Of a stretch of DNA of 64,000 nucleotides, positions 1-9,481 are shown piece after piece. Every line of letters starts with the position of its first letter. Position 1 is the first letter of the stretch. The notes beneath the pieces were generated by a model, which saw nothing but the letters and a program-made list of their open reading frames with translations, made no database searches and was not told the DNA's origin. The translations under genes and the position numbers were made by a program. Origin of the DNA: Bacillota bacterium (GTDB taxonomy: Bacteria; Bacillota; Clostridia; Acetivibrionales; DSM-1351). Location: the NCBI GenBank assembly GCA_023444055.1, contig JAEZRV010000095.1, positions 93,966 through 157,965 of the forward strand, given 5' to 3'.

Positions 1-114
1 GGCTTATGACTTCGCCGTTGGCTTGTCATAAACCAAGTTTTCTTTATTGAACGCCGCTGATGTAATGAAATTTCTCTACAACCGATAAATTTCATTTTGA
101 ATCTAGGCGTTATA
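1..114. repeat. MITE-like hairpin repeat, copy 1 (cut by window edge)
   Basis: The last ~65 bases match the repeat at 19397-19550 closely: an AACGCC arm, GCTGATGTAATGAAA, a central CTACAACCGA and TTTCATTTTGAAT, then AGGCGTTATAA. The outer arms (AACGCC near 50 and GGCGTT near 106) and the inner arms (ATGAAATTT and AAATTTCAT) pair with each other, so the unit can fold into a nested hairpin. The first 50 bases contain another small hairpin (TATGAC with GTCATA) and differ from the other copy. No coding capacity is visible. The left end lies outside the window. Confidence 0.6.
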
Positions 115-210
115 ACGCAGTAACTAAGTATCAATCAAAGTAATAATGCGATATTCTAACAATAAAATTTTGGAGATTGATAAGGTTCAAAGGATTGAAT
201 TAACACAAAA

Positions 211-279
211 AAGGAGGTGCCGAGTCCATGCCAATACTTTAATAGAGTTTTGTGCCAAATGTGGGGCATGGATATAAAT
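211..279 (+). promoter_or_regulatory. SD-hairpin-start leader element, copy E1
   Basis: GGAGG at 213-217 is followed by TGCCGAG, then a stem formed by TCCATGCC (225-232) and GGCATGGA (265-272), then an AT-rich heptamer and the ATG at 280. Looping out the hairpin brings the Shine-Dalgarno sequence to about 12 unpaired nt from the start. An ATG inside the left arm (228) runs into a stop after four codons and is unlikely to be a start. The stretch before it (AAAGGATTG, 190-198) can pair, with one mismatch, with CAATACTTT (232-240), an alternative fold. Five related copies occur in the window. Confidence 0.75.
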
Positions 280-2253
280 ATGGAGCTTATTTTAACGGCA
301 AGAAGCAAATCTCAGGAAACTACTGACTACCTCTCATTGGACAAACAGGGATTGAAAGAAGCTATAGAAATTTTAGGAGGAGATGGAAGTCCGGAAAAAC
401 CCTTTGAAGCACAAGTAAGAATTTATAATGCAAATATGTCAAAATGGTGCGGAGTTATTCATATAGAGTTGCCATTTAATAAAATAAATCCACGCTTTTT
501 TTTACCAGCATTTTTATATGGAAGGAACCGTGGAGAAGCTCCACAGAATGTTCCCTGCGAATTTCCAAGGTTGAGAGATGGCAACCCATCCCGTCCTTCT
601 TCTTCATGGTGGATGATGAGAGGTGACCGTTTGTCTCATCCGGTCGCATTGGTATATGATTCCGGTAAAATTTTCGGACTTAGTGCCAGCCCATATTTTA
701 CATACAGGGATGGAATGAAGAAACAATGGATTCCTGAATATGAAGACACCTTCTATCAATATGGAGGATACTCCTGCTCGCTGGCAAGGGGTACAATCGG
801 GTATACACTGGGTTATGAAAATGCACCGCTTTTGTTCGTTACTTCAAGCAATGTGAAAGAAAGAGTGTCTCTTTCAGACAATTGTTTTGAATTGGAATCA
901 GGAGAAGCAGTAGATTTTTCAATGTATTTATATGAATACAATGCTAAATCGGAGCTGGGCATAAATGCTGCAATTCAGGATGTTTATTACCGATATCACC
1001 AGAAGCCAAGAAAGATTAACGATAGCAAGACAGCGGTGGCAGATTTATCAAAGGCTGTTTATCAAGATGCTTGGCTACCGGAAGAGCTAAGCTATGCCGG
1101 TCAGGTTTTCGAAGATAAGAACGGTGAAGGCTACCGATACAACAAAATAATATCTTTAAGCTGGACAAACGGCATGTCTGTGGCAACGCCAATGCTTATG
1201 GCAGCACTGCGGCTTGAGGATGAGCCGATGCGCCAACAGGCGATTTCCTGTATTACAAATATACTTGAGAATTCTTTGAATCCTGCATCAGGTTTACCGT
1301 ATGATGCATGTAACGATGGGAAATGGTCTGTCAACGGCTGGTGGTTCGACATGGTGCCTACACCTGGGCACAGCTCTTACCTTTGCGGGCAAGCTCTTTT
1401 TTATATATTGAAAGCTTATGAATATGAAAAGAAGATAAAAAACTGCATACATGATGAGTGGATGTTTTATGTAAATAATGTGCTAAAAAAGATTGTGGAG
1501 TCAGTAAATTCGGATGGAGAGTATCCATATATACTATCTGAAAAAAACGGTATCGGTGTTGAGTATGATTCCTTTAGTGGAGCATGGTGCCTGGCTGCTC
1601 TTGCATACTTTAGCTGGCTTACCAATAACAAAACACATTTGGACAGCTTGAAGAAGAGTGAAAAGCATTATTACGAAGAATATATCAGTCATATGGAATG
1701 CTATGGTGCACCTCTGGATACTAATAAGACAGTAGATTCTGAAGGGATACTCGCATACATAAAAGCTGTGAGGTTTATTCATGCCATGACAGGTAACAAG
1801 ATTTATCTGGAACATATGAAGGATGCAATATGCTATGAATTCTCATTTAAGTTCTGTTATAATTCTCCAATAAAAATACCTCCGCTCAGCAAGACTAACT
1901 GGTCAAGCAGTGGTGGTAGTGTGACTTCAGTCTCCAATCCTCATATACATCCGATGTCGAGCAATATTATCGACGAACTGCTGTACTATGTTGAGAATAG
2001 TGATGATGTTTATGTAAAGGATCGTTTGGCAGATACCGTCGGCTGGAGCTGTCAGAACCACAACACGTTTGACAAAGAATATGATTATGGGAAAAAGGGA
2101 TGGATGTCAGAACGATTCTGCTATTCAGAGGGACTTTTAACAGAAACATACAGTGATGGTTCTCCATCTAGTACATGGTTTTGTCTTATGCCTTGGGCAA
2201 TTGGGTCTATATTGGACGGTCTTGCTGGTGATTATTGGGACACTAAAGAGTAA
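280..2253 (+). CDS. Putative six-hairpin glycosidase-like protein
   Basis: A 657-residue protein with no signal peptide, so probably cytoplasmic. I cannot name the family firmly. The N-terminal third is beta-rich. From about residue 250 the protein has regularly spaced helices with motifs such as SLSWTNG, GWWFDMVPTPGHS, GAWCLAALAYFSWL and SSTWFCLMPWAIG, which resemble the (alpha/alpha)6 barrel of six-hairpin glycosidases. The ATG at 280 is chosen because it sits just after the leader hairpin. The reading frame stays open upstream to a GTG at 217, but that overlaps the Shine-Dalgarno sequence. A hairpin at 2344-2382 separates it from the convergent YyaL-type gene. The glycosidase role is inferred from fold-like features only. 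Confidence 0.5.
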   Translation: MELILTARSKSQETTDYLSLDKQGLKEAIEILGGDGSPEKPFEAQVRIYNANMSKWCGVIHIELPFNKINPRFFLPAFLYGRNRGEAPQNVPCEFPRLRDGNPSRPSSSWWMMRGDRLSHPVALVYDSGKIFGLSASPYFTYRDGMKKQWIPEYEDTFYQYGGYSCSLARGTIGYTLGYENAPLLFVTSSNVKERVSLSDNCFELESGEAVDFSMYLYEYNAKSELGINAAIQDVYYRYHQKPRKINDSKTAVADLSKAVYQDAWLPEELSYAGQVFEDKNGEGYRYNKIISLSWTNGMSVATPMLMAALRLEDEPMRQQAISCITNILENSLNPASGLPYDACNDGKWSVNGWWFDMVPTPGHSSYLCGQALFYILKAYEYEKKIKNCIHDEWMFYVNNVLKKIVESVNSDGEYPYILSEKNGIGVEYDSFSGAWCLAALAYFSWLTNNKTHLDSLKKSEKHYYEEYISHMECYGAPLDTNKTVDSEGILAYIKAVRFIHAMTGNKIYLEHMKDAICYEFSFKFCYNSPIKIPPLSKTNWSSSGGSVTSVSNPHIHPMSSNIIDELLYYVENSDDVYVKDRLADTVGWSCQNHNTFDKEYDYGKKGWMSERFCYSEGLLTETYSDGSPSSTWFCLMPWAIGSILDGLAGDYWDTKE

Positions 2254-2343
2254 TACTATTTCGTTTTTAAAATATAAGAAACAATATTACAAATTAGTAT
2301 AAGATTTGTATTAGCTCACCACAAGAAATTAAAATAATAGGTT

Positions 2344-2382
2344 GTATGCGGACCTCAATGAAGCTAGAAGTCCGCATATGAC
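2344..2382. terminator. Hairpin between convergent genes
   Basis: ATGCGGAC and GTCCGCAT form a perfect 8-bp stem around a 15-nt loop, between the ends of two convergent genes. The T-tract is weak on both strands, so a terminator role is likely from position but not certain. Confidence 0.5.
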
Positions 2383-2399
2383 CTTATACACTAATTTGG

Positions 2400-4436
2400 T
2401 TAAAATAATATTTCCGATAATCTATCCGCATCTGTAATAGGCGGCATACATGCAAAATTCCGGCAAACATATGCTGCAGCTTCTGTATTATTGTTATTAT
2501 AATCAGCAGCGTATGGAACAATGTCAGTTAGCTCTGGAGTTATTTTTGAGATAGACACTGAAAATGGGTGGTATATCTCATTATAGGTTTTCAACATATA
2601 TTTACAGTCAGAGCCAACAATGACTACCTCTGAAGCAATATCTGATGTGGAGTATAAATATCCGCAAAGCATGTAACTATGTCCTATTGGTATTTCTTTT
2701 ATAACTGAGCTGAAATGTTCTATTATTGATGTAGCCTCTTTTTCAAACTCAGGTTGTCCAGTAATTCTTGCAATACGTAGCAGATTCATTACTGCCACTG
2801 AGTTGCCTGATGGGATAGCTCCATCATAACACTCTTTAGGCCGAGTTATAAGCTTTTCAGAGTCATGCCCATATAAAAACAAACCAGAAGAATTATTATC
2901 TTTAAAGAGTTCCAGCATTTTGTTATTAAAATCTAAAGCTTTTTTAAGGTAAACAGGGTTATATGTTGCTTCGTATAGTTCGAGCAGTCCCCATACCAAA
3001 AAGGCGTAGTCCTCTAAATATGCTGGGATAGCTGCTTCACCATCCCTATAGCGAGCTAGCAATCTACCATCATTTCTTACAAGCTTTTGGAGTATGAAGT
3101 TAGCACATTTCTCAGCAGAAGAAATATATTTCTCTTCGCCAAGAGTCTTGCCACAATATGCCATTGCGGCCATCATAAGACTATTCCAGGCTGTAAGAAC
3201 TTTATCATCTTTGTAAGGATGAACTCGCTTTTCTCTGTAGTCAAAAAGTTTTTTTCGGCAAGCTTCTGAAAATGCTTTGTTTTCCTCTGATAAAGTTCCT
3301 GTTGTAATCAGATTGGGAATATTTTTACCTTCAAAATTGCCTTTAGCAGAAATATCATATAGCTCACAGTATTTTTTACCATCATTCTCTCCAAGTACAT
3401 TTTGAATTTCTTGTGCTGTCCACACATAAAACTTGCCTTCTACGCCTTCTGAATCGGCATCTTCGGCTGAGTAGAAACCACCCTCACTCGATGTCATATC
3501 TCGTAAAATGTATTCCAAGATTTGATGAGCTGTTTCAGAATAACTGTTATTACCTGTGGCAAGGTATGCTTCGGCATATACAATAGCCAACAGCGAATTG
3601 TCATATAGCATTTTTTCAAAATGTGGGACAAGCCACTTTCTATCAGTTGAGTACCTGCTGAACCCAAACCCAATATGATCATAAATTCCACCATTCTTCA
3701 TCGAAGCTAAGGTTTTTTCCACCATTTCGAGGGCTAATGGCTCTTTTTGAGAATACCAGTAGCGAAGCAGAAAAAGCAGATTATGTGGAGTCGGAAACTT
3801 AGGAGAATTGCCAAAGCCTCCATATTTTACGTCAAAACTTTGTTGGAACTGGGTGAAAGCATATTGGATTGTTTCCGACGTTAGGTTTGAAGGTTCATTT
3901 TTGTTATCAGCTTTTTGAACTGCTAGAATTTCTTTTGAAGCCTCTAAAAGTGTATTACGATTATTTTTCCAAATATCATTAATTGTTTTCAGAAGACTCA
4001 TTAACCCCATTATGTTCATGCTATCATATTTTGGAAAGTAAGTTCCAGCATAAAAGGGGTGCTTTTCCGGAGTAAGAAATACTGTTAATGGCCAGCCTCC
4101 ATGCCCCGTTAATAGCTGGCACACAGACATATAAATGCTGTCTATATCTGGGCGTTCCTCCCGATCAACCTTTATACATACAAAATCCCTATTTAGTACC
4201 AGCGCAACTTCCTCATCTTCAAAGGATTCACGTTCCATTACGTGACACCAGTGACAAGTAGACATTATACACCACTAAGAATACCCAATAGATAGGAAAA
4301 TAGGCTTATCTTCTGCAACTGCTCTTGAAAAAGCCTCAGCACCCCAAGGATACCAATCAACAGGATTATACGCATGTTGTAATAGGTAAGGGGACTTCTC
4401 ATTAACCAATTTATTGGGCATTTTATTAGTTGTCAT
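2400..4436 (-). pseudogene. yyaL: YyaL/SPATA20-type thioredoxin-domain protein (DUF255), interrupted by in-frame TAG
   Basis: Read from the ATG at 4436 (GGAGG eight bases upstream) this is a 678-codon gene of the YyaL/SPATA20 family: an N-terminal thioredoxin-like domain with EKSPYLLQHAYNPVDWYPWG and the CxxC motif TCHWCHVM, then a long (alpha/alpha)6-barrel region. Between GYS and TCHWC there are six extra codons, the first a TAG (4275-4277), followed by TGG TGT ATA ATG TCT. Either translation stops after 53 residues, or it restarts at the ATG at 4265, giving 621 residues that still contain the CxxC but lack the first strand and helix. No good ribosome binding site precedes 4265. The inserted bases repeat part of the adjoining sequence (TGGTGT and TAATG occur twice), so this looks like a recombination or excision scar. 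Three more copies of the 5' end lie downstream. The family's biochemical role is poorly known; some members are described as thioredoxin-like. Confidence 0.75.
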
Positions 4437-4521
4437 GGGCATCACCTCCTTGTTTATTAAAATTTATAACACGACTAGTATCTTCATTTTTTAATAAACA
4501 TATTCTTGTAGTATTGCATTT
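4240..4521 (-). repeat. YyaL 5'-end repeat, copy F1 (attached to the main gene)
   Basis: This segment covers the CxxC codons, the first 53 codons, the ribosome binding site and about 80 bases of upstream DNA of the YyaL-type gene, up to GTATTGCATTT near 4521. The same segment recurs at 8812-9076, 10615-10808 and 13691-13910. F1 keeps an ATG start; the other three have ATC at the matching place. F1 also differs from them in coding detail (HAYNPVD here, HAHNPVD in F2), so it is a separate lineage. Confidence 0.75.
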
Positions 4522-4638
4522 GATGATGCAAAGGAACTGCTAAACATGCTACTTTTTTGAACATATATTATACTATTAGAAAGTTTTAAATGTGTCTGAA
4601 TCTTTGTTTAGAAGAGAATAGGTCAATTTCTCTTAATT

Positions 4639-5202
4639 TCACTTATTTAATGACTTATAGGATGCATACTGGTTAAAAATAACCAATTCTTCATTAGTAA
4701 AACGATTTAAAGGTATAATCCACAATTCCTTTTTTGATAGAAACAGTAGAATTGCTTTTTTTGTTTCTTTAATTTTATAGAATTCTTCCCAACTAACTTT
4801 TTTACTTGAGATATTATTTATTGCTTCTACTCCTTCTCTCATAAAAATATAATCGGTTTCTTTTTGTATTTGAATATTTGAGTAATATTTTGACTTAATA
4901 GAGAATAGGAAACTAAATCTAATCACTAACAACACTAAACCTATAAGTACAAAAAAGAAAATAGTAGGAAGAAAAGCAATATATATTGGAACTTTTGTCA
5001 AAGAGCCATTAACCATCATTTTTATATTTCCATTCTCAATATCACCGACAGATGTTAAAATACCATATAAATCAATAATCAAGATAAAAAAATAAATTGA
5101 AGCTATAATAATTGTCCTGCCTATTCTAATACCTTTTATTGCTGATTTATATTCTTTAAACTCTAACTTAGACTTAATGATTAGTTTATTATCAATATCC
5201 AC
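4639..5202 (-). CDS. Small membrane protein, YcxB-like C-terminal domain
   Basis: A 187-residue protein starting with GTG behind AAGGTGG. Two strongly hydrophobic segments (about residues 28-48 and 75-97) are followed by a charged soluble tail. The tail pattern (a Y-x-F-x-x-x-G-V block, KVSWEEFYKIKETKKAILLF, then IIPLNRF) matches the YcxB-like domain found in many small Firmicutes membrane proteins. Function is unknown; such proteins are thought to have a membrane-associated, PH-like domain. It stands alone, reading away from the accessory array. Confidence is good for the fold family, none for a role. Confidence 0.65.
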   Translation of the reverse strand: MDIDNKLIIKSKLEFKEYKSAIKGIRIGRTIIIASIYFFILIIDLYGILTSVGDIENGNIKMMVNGSLTKVPIYIAFLPTIFFFVLIGLVLLVIRFSFLFSIKSKYYSNIQIQKETDYIFMREGVEAINNISSKKVSWEEFYKIKETKKAILLFLSKKELWIIPLNRFTNEELVIFNQYASYKSLNK

Positions 5203-5551
5203 CTTTACACCACCTTTTTTGCTATTAAAATTTAGTTATAGATAACTGTAATTGTACCACTTACTTAATGTGCTATCAAATAAATACTCTCACTGAAATT
5301 CTTACCGATAGTCACTACCATTTAACAATTTAACACATCTAACACATCTAACACATCTAAACACGTATCAATGTTATTATACGAACGCTTGTTCTGCGTT
5401 TTATATAGACAGAAACTATTGCTATTACTGCTTTGTAGAAAGTGCTAAAATAGCCAAATTGTTGTGACATGCCTTAAATCCTTGATTTTAATGCGTTTTG
5501 TCGATGAACTATACGAAACAGTATTCCCATTCTATTAATAATTTTACCAGA
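5203..5551. other. Gene-free stretch with a short tandem repeat
   Basis: About 350 bases with no plausible gene. A nine-base unit (TAACACATC) repeats three times in tandem at about 5331-5360. The rest is AT-rich with no hairpin or promoter I would defend. Confidence 0.5.
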
Positions 5552-5833
5552 CTATTTGTGCAGTAAATTAAAAAGCATACGGCAATCTGAAAATCCCTGT
5601 TCGTAGAAAAATTTTTGATGACCTACTAAGTAACTTCCATGTAAACTGTCAAGCCTGTCAATTAAATCAGAGGATTCAGAGGGTAACGCTTCTCTTATCT
5701 GATTGAAAATATCATTGTACAGATAATAGAACTCTAAATATTCAGCCGAATTACTATATTCGTTACTCAATTCTTCAATCCTATTATCCATACTTGATAA
5801 AATAAAACTTTCAAATTTATTGCTACCGCTCAT
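5552..5833 (-). CDS. Hypothetical acidic protein, 93 aa
   Basis: A 93-residue protein with GGAGG nine bases before the ATG. It is acidic and predicted helical, with an N-terminal polar region (MDNRIEELSNEYSNSAEYLE) and a C-terminal GFSDCRMLFNLL block. The G-F-x-D/G-x-x-x-L ending resembles small Clostridia and prophage proteins of unknown function. No signal peptide or membrane segment is present. The strong ribosome binding site supports expression. I do not recognise a function. Confidence 0.5.
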   Translation of the reverse strand: MSGSNKFESFILSSMDNRIEELSNEYSNSAEYLEFYYLYNDIFNQIREALPSESSDLIDRLDSLHGSYLVGHQKFFYEQGFSDCRMLFNLLHK

Positions 5834-6222
5834 ATATAGTTCCCTCCAAAAGTTAAAATGGAGGGAAAATTAAAAAGTACGCATAAGGTATTAACCCTAC
5901 ACGCACTTGTATTTGCAAAAACAAAATAAACCAAGTATAATTATAACTGGTTGCTGTGGTGGACAATGTCCATACGTGTGGGTGGTAACGCACCTGCATG
6001 AGTTTCTAGGTGTTCGAGCACTTAGAAATCACGGCAACTATTTAATTTTCCCTAAAAAGATTATATCATTATGGGATGATTTTGCAATATGTTTATATTT
6101 AATAATTATCATTTATTGCTTTTTCTCCTATATTTTTATTAAAGTTTTTTCAAAATTAATATAAAATATAAATTAATAAATAACACTAAATTATACCGAG
6201 ATGTGTAATATTTTTAAAATAA
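5834..6222. other. Gene-free stretch before the recombinase remnant
   Basis: Contains an 85-codon open frame (5907-6164) with no ribosome binding site and a composition unlike its neighbours; I treat it as spurious. Bases 5945-6035 are unusually G-rich for this window (GGTTGCTGTGGTGGACAATG and onward) and can form several short stems, but I cannot match them to a known RNA. Confidence 0.4.
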
Positions 6223-7239
6223 TGGGAACATAAATATAATGAAAAAGGATTAGTAGTAAATGATAATAAACTTGAGATATATAGATATATAATAGAGCAA
6301 GCATTAAAGAATATTACACCTCAAAACATTGCAATAGACCTAAATAAACAGAATATATCAAGCCCAAGCGGTAAAAAGTGGACTAATGTAACTATTCATA
6401 GATTACTAGTCGATGAAACAAATTTGGGTAAAATAATTACAAATAAATCTGTAGGGGATGGACATAAAATTAAGAAATCAAATGCTAAGATATACAAAGA
6501 ATTACCTAAAAACGAATAGAATGTAGTTGAAAACTGTCACCAAGCAGTTAAAACTCAGCTTGAACATGATGCTATACTTGAATTATTAGAGAAACGTAAA
6601 CTTGTACCAACAAGAGCAAGAGCATCAACATATGAATTGAGCGGATTAAATAAATGTGGTATTTGTGGATATGGTGCTACTTTTCAACGCAAAAAAAATG
6701 GCTATATCCTTTTAAAGCCTTGTTGGCATACATCTGATATTGGAGAGAAATGCAAAAACAGAGGTGGAAGCTATAAAGAATTATTAAATACCGTTAAAAT
6801 GGAAGTTAAAACATATTTGAATGATTCAATTAATCATTTGCTTAATAACGATGATAAGACACTAGAAACAGATATAAAGAATCTCAGAAACGATATGAAT
6901 AGAAAACAAAAAGAATATAATAAATATATTTCGGCACTTGATAAAGCAAATGAGAGCTATGAGTTAGGTGATTATAAAAGGGAAGAATGGTTACAGAGAA
7001 AATCAAATTGGGAAAGTAAGATTTATCAAACTAAAAATGAAATTGAAAGTCTAGATAGAAAAATTGATAATTTTAAAAGTATTAATCCATCTGACAGAAT
7101 TAAATACTATAATGATATATTATTAAAGCTAGACAGTTTAGATGTTCAAGAGCTAAATAGTGTGTATAGGAAATTGATTAAGTCTATTGTTTGGAAGAGG
7201 GTTGGAGAGGATGCGGAAGTGGAAATTGAATATAACTAA
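6223..7239 (+). pseudogene. Large serine recombinase, C-terminal remnant
   Basis: The frame 6223-7239 encodes the C-terminal two thirds of a large serine recombinase (phage integrase/TnpX type). It holds the recombinase domain (KLEIYRYIIEQALKN, SSPSGKKWTNVTIHRLL), the VVENCHQA segment, a zinc ribbon (CGICG at about 6658, later CWHTSDIGEKC) and a long coiled coil. Two lesions are visible. The N-terminal resolvase domain with its catalytic serine is missing. A TAG at 6517-6519 replaces what is normally a tryptophan codon just before VVEN. The 200-residue piece from 6637 has no start of its own. Such enzymes insert elements site-specifically, which is relevant to the repeated junctions in this region, but this copy cannot be active. 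Confidence 0.85.
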
Positions 7240-7413
7240 CTAAATAGTTTATATCAAAATGTGTAATAGTGGATATATATACTTTATTAAAGATGTGGTA
7301 CTAAAGTATTATATTTTTGGTAATATTTCCTTGACTTATTTAATCGTCGAATATAATATTAGGTTATTACTAAGAAAAAAGAGTATATAAATATAGTATG
7401 AGTTAGGTTAATT

Positions 7414-8217
7414 ATGAAATATTTGTTTTGGAATACATATAAAAAAAATCTTGATAGTGCTATTTGCGATATTGTTTCTGAGTTATCTTGTGATATTATA
7501 TCTATTGCTGAATATGGCGGTAGCATAAATGAGTTGATAATCAAATTAAATAAGAACGAACTGGTTTATTATAAAGTTGAAGGTATAGATAATGAAAAAA
7601 TAAATATTATTACAAAATATAAGCCTTCACAAATTGATAATATTTATGATGCAGGGCATTTTACAATAAAAAGGATACCACATGAAAACTTAGGAATGAT
7701 AATAATGGTATTTGTCCATTTGCCTAGTAAATTACATGATAGTGATTTTACGAGGTTTAACATTGCTCAAAGAATAAAAAATGAAGTTGAGAGGGTAGAA
7801 TTTGAACTTAAATGTGATAAAACTATAATAGTTGGAGACTTCAATATGAACCCATATGATATTGGAATGTCTGGTGCTTCTGCATTACATTGCAGTTCAT
7901 CACGTGAAGTTGCGAGAATGCATCATCGTACTGTTTTTGGGAAAGAATATTCAATGTTTTACAATCCAATGTGGGGTTTTTTAGGAGACTTAGTTACACC
8001 AGACGGCTCATATTTTTATAATGATTCATCTGAAGAATTAAATTATTTTTGGAATATTTTTGACCAAGTTATAATTCGTCCTTCATTAATTGATTTTTTT
8101 AATCCAGCAACAATAAAAATGATACAAAAAACGAACAGCCATGTTTTAATAGATGATAGGGGGAGACCGAATAAGAAAGAGTATTCAGACCACCTACCAT
8201 TATATTTTGAATTATAG
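7414..8217 (+). CDS. Endonuclease/exonuclease/phosphatase (EEP) family protein
   Basis: A 267-residue protein with hallmarks of the EEP (DNase I-like) metal-dependent phosphoesterase fold: an early WNTYKKN strand, DIISIAEYGG with the metal-binding glutamate (about residue 33), IVGDFNMNPYD with the catalytic Asp and Asn (about 143-147), a DQV element, and the terminal KKEYSDHLPLYFEL with the catalytic Asp-His. All key residues seem present, so it is probably an active nuclease or phosphatase. The ribosome binding site is weak. It is followed 11 bases later by a 153-aa partner gene, and the two probably form an operon ending at the hairpin near 8750. No signal peptide, so cytoplasmic. A role in defence or toxicity is inference from context. 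Confidence 0.8.
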   Translation: MKYLFWNTYKKNLDSAICDIVSELSCDIISIAEYGGSINELIIKLNKNELVYYKVEGIDNEKINIITKYKPSQIDNIYDAGHFTIKRIPHENLGMIIMVFVHLPSKLHDSDFTRFNIAQRIKNEVERVEFELKCDKTIIVGDFNMNPYDIGMSGASALHCSSSREVARMHHRTVFGKEYSMFYNPMWGFLGDLVTPDGSYFYNDSSEELNYFWNIFDQVIIRPSLIDFFNPATIKMIQKTNSHVLIDDRGRPNKKEYSDHLPLYFEL

Positions 8218-8228
8218 GAGCGTGAATT

Positions 8229-8690
8229 ATGGAAAATTTATGGGGAATAGATGTAAATTCCGAACAGATTAGGTCTCCAAAAGAAATTTTTGAAGAACAA
8301 TCAAAATATCTTGCACAAATGACTAATAATATTGTTTATCTTGATATATCTCAATATACAGAAACAAATATATTTGCTAATACTGAAATTTTTAAACAAA
8401 GTAATAAATTTATTAATCAAACAATGAATTTTCAGGTTAATATTAAAAGTACTAGGTTGGATAATTATGGATATAATATATTGATATATAGACATAATAT
8501 TTTATTATACCCTTTAAAAATAGATTTAAACCCAGATATATATCGTGAACTATATGCAACAGACGAGAAAGTAGGACAAATAGTTGTTAACGATGAGAGT
8601 AGTTTCATCATACTACTGGGAAAAATATTAGCCTCAAAAAAAGTTGAGATGGCTGTAAACACTATAAGAACCATATCTTTAAACAAGTGA
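8229..8690 (+). CDS. Partner protein of the EEP nuclease, unknown function
   Basis: A 153-residue acidic protein, GGAG eight bases before ATG, 11 bases after the EEP gene. It opens with MENLWGIDVNSEQIRSPKEI and has an alternating beta-like region (NFQVNIKSTRLDNYGYNILIY) before a helical end (LLGKILASKKVEMAVNTIRTI). No membrane segment, cysteine cluster or known catalytic motif is visible. Tight spacing and shared terminator suggest it acts with the nuclease, perhaps as sensor, cofactor or neutralising partner. I do not recognise the family. Confidence 0.6.
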   Translation: MENLWGIDVNSEQIRSPKEIFEEQSKYLAQMTNNIVYLDISQYTETNIFANTEIFKQSNKFINQTMNFQVNIKSTRLDNYGYNILIYRHNILLYPLKIDLNPDIYRELYATDEKVGQIVVNDESSFIILLGKILASKKVEMAVNTIRTISLNK

Positions 8691-8749
8691 TAAGTACCTA
8701 CAATTTTTTATAAATATTCAAACAAAAAAATGAATAGGCAGACAGTTAA

Positions 8750-8780
8750 GAGCAAGGATAAGTACCTTGCTTTTATTTTT
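8750..8780 (+). terminator. Rho-independent terminator
   Basis: AGCAAGG and CCTTGCT pair perfectly around a short loop and are followed by TTTTATTTTTT. It closes the EEP operon. Similar CCTTGCTTTTATTTT terminators occur at 10558, 13634, 17811 and 33459; the first three also lie beside repeat junctions. Confidence 0.85.
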
Positions 8781-8811
8781 TAGTAAATTTATAAATTGGT
8801 ATATTTAATAA

Positions 8812-9076
8812 ACGTGACACCAGTGACAAGTGCTATATCCAATACTCAGAAATATTGGTTTGTCCTCGCTTGCAGCTCTTGCAAAGGCTTCAGCTCCCCA
8901 AGGGTACCAGTCAACTGGGTTGTGGGCATGTTGGAGGAGGTAGGGGGATTTTTCATGGATTAGTTTGTTTGTGTATTTGTGTTCAGTGATAAAGCATCAC
9001 CTCCTTGTTTATCAAAATTTATAACACGACTAGTATCTTCATTTTTTAATAAACATATTCTTGTAATATTGCATTT
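8812..9076 (-). pseudogene. YyaL 5'-end fragment, copy F2
   Basis: About 265 bases that match the start of the YyaL-type gene plus its upstream region. The frame reads ITEHKYTNKLIHEKSPYLL onward to GYSTCHWCHV and then ends at VY-stop, because the homology stops inside the ACGTGAC bases after the CxxC codons. Beyond that point is TTTATTAAATA, the same junction as in F3 and F4. ATC stands where the start ATG should be, although GGAGGTG is still in place. The upstream 80 bases (TATAACACGACTAGTATC) are nearly identical to those of the main gene. The fragment is non-functional as YyaL. Confidence 0.85.
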
Positions 9077-9481
9077 AAGGTATGCTTATAAGGATTAAAA
9101 CGCACGATTTCCAGAGTTACGCTTCATTTATTATTTAAGATTATTTGACTATATCTTTTGTTATTCATAAATATCAGGGTATAAACTTGGCACTAGTATT
9201 TTTTACCCTCTGCCCAAGAATAGTTTCCTGTCAGTATTACATATGAACTATTCTGCAATATTACATTATAGTCGGAGATTATAAGGGAAAGGCAGTTCTT
9301 GAAAATTGCAAGCGGAAAACTACAGGTATTTATGATTGAAAATGTCTTTGTGGTTAATTCTTAATATTTGAAGATGGATATTCTTATTATTAGTTTCTCA
9401 CAAACCTTCAAAAAAATGAGTATATTATCTTCCATCCCCAAAAATCTACAGGTAATTTTTTGAAAACTTCATTATAATAAA
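9077..9481. other. Gene-free stretch
   Basis: About 400 AT-rich bases between the F2 fragment and the XRE promoter. I see no open frame with a ribosome binding site, no clear hairpin and no mobile-element end. Confidence 0.45.

Noticed and set aside
217..279. GTG at 217 as the true start of the first gene (the frame is open through the leader, also at 21577)
   Set aside because: The GTG lies in the Shine-Dalgarno sequence itself, and the frame is closed in the equivalent part of copies E3 and E5. At 21577 it would put 21 extra residues before a perfect signal peptide.
211..279. Translational bypass (ribosome hopping) over the hairpin
   Set aside because: There is no matching take-off and landing codon pair, and the reading frame before the hairpin is not conserved. 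Initiation after the hairpin explains the data better.
5331..5361. CRISPR-like array
   Set aside because: Only three nine-base tandem units with no spacers; the YyaL fragments are also not a CRISPR because their spacing is kilobases.
5907..6164. 85-codon open frame on the plus strand
   Set aside because: No ribosome binding site, odd composition, no family resemblance; it ends in a random hydrophobic run.
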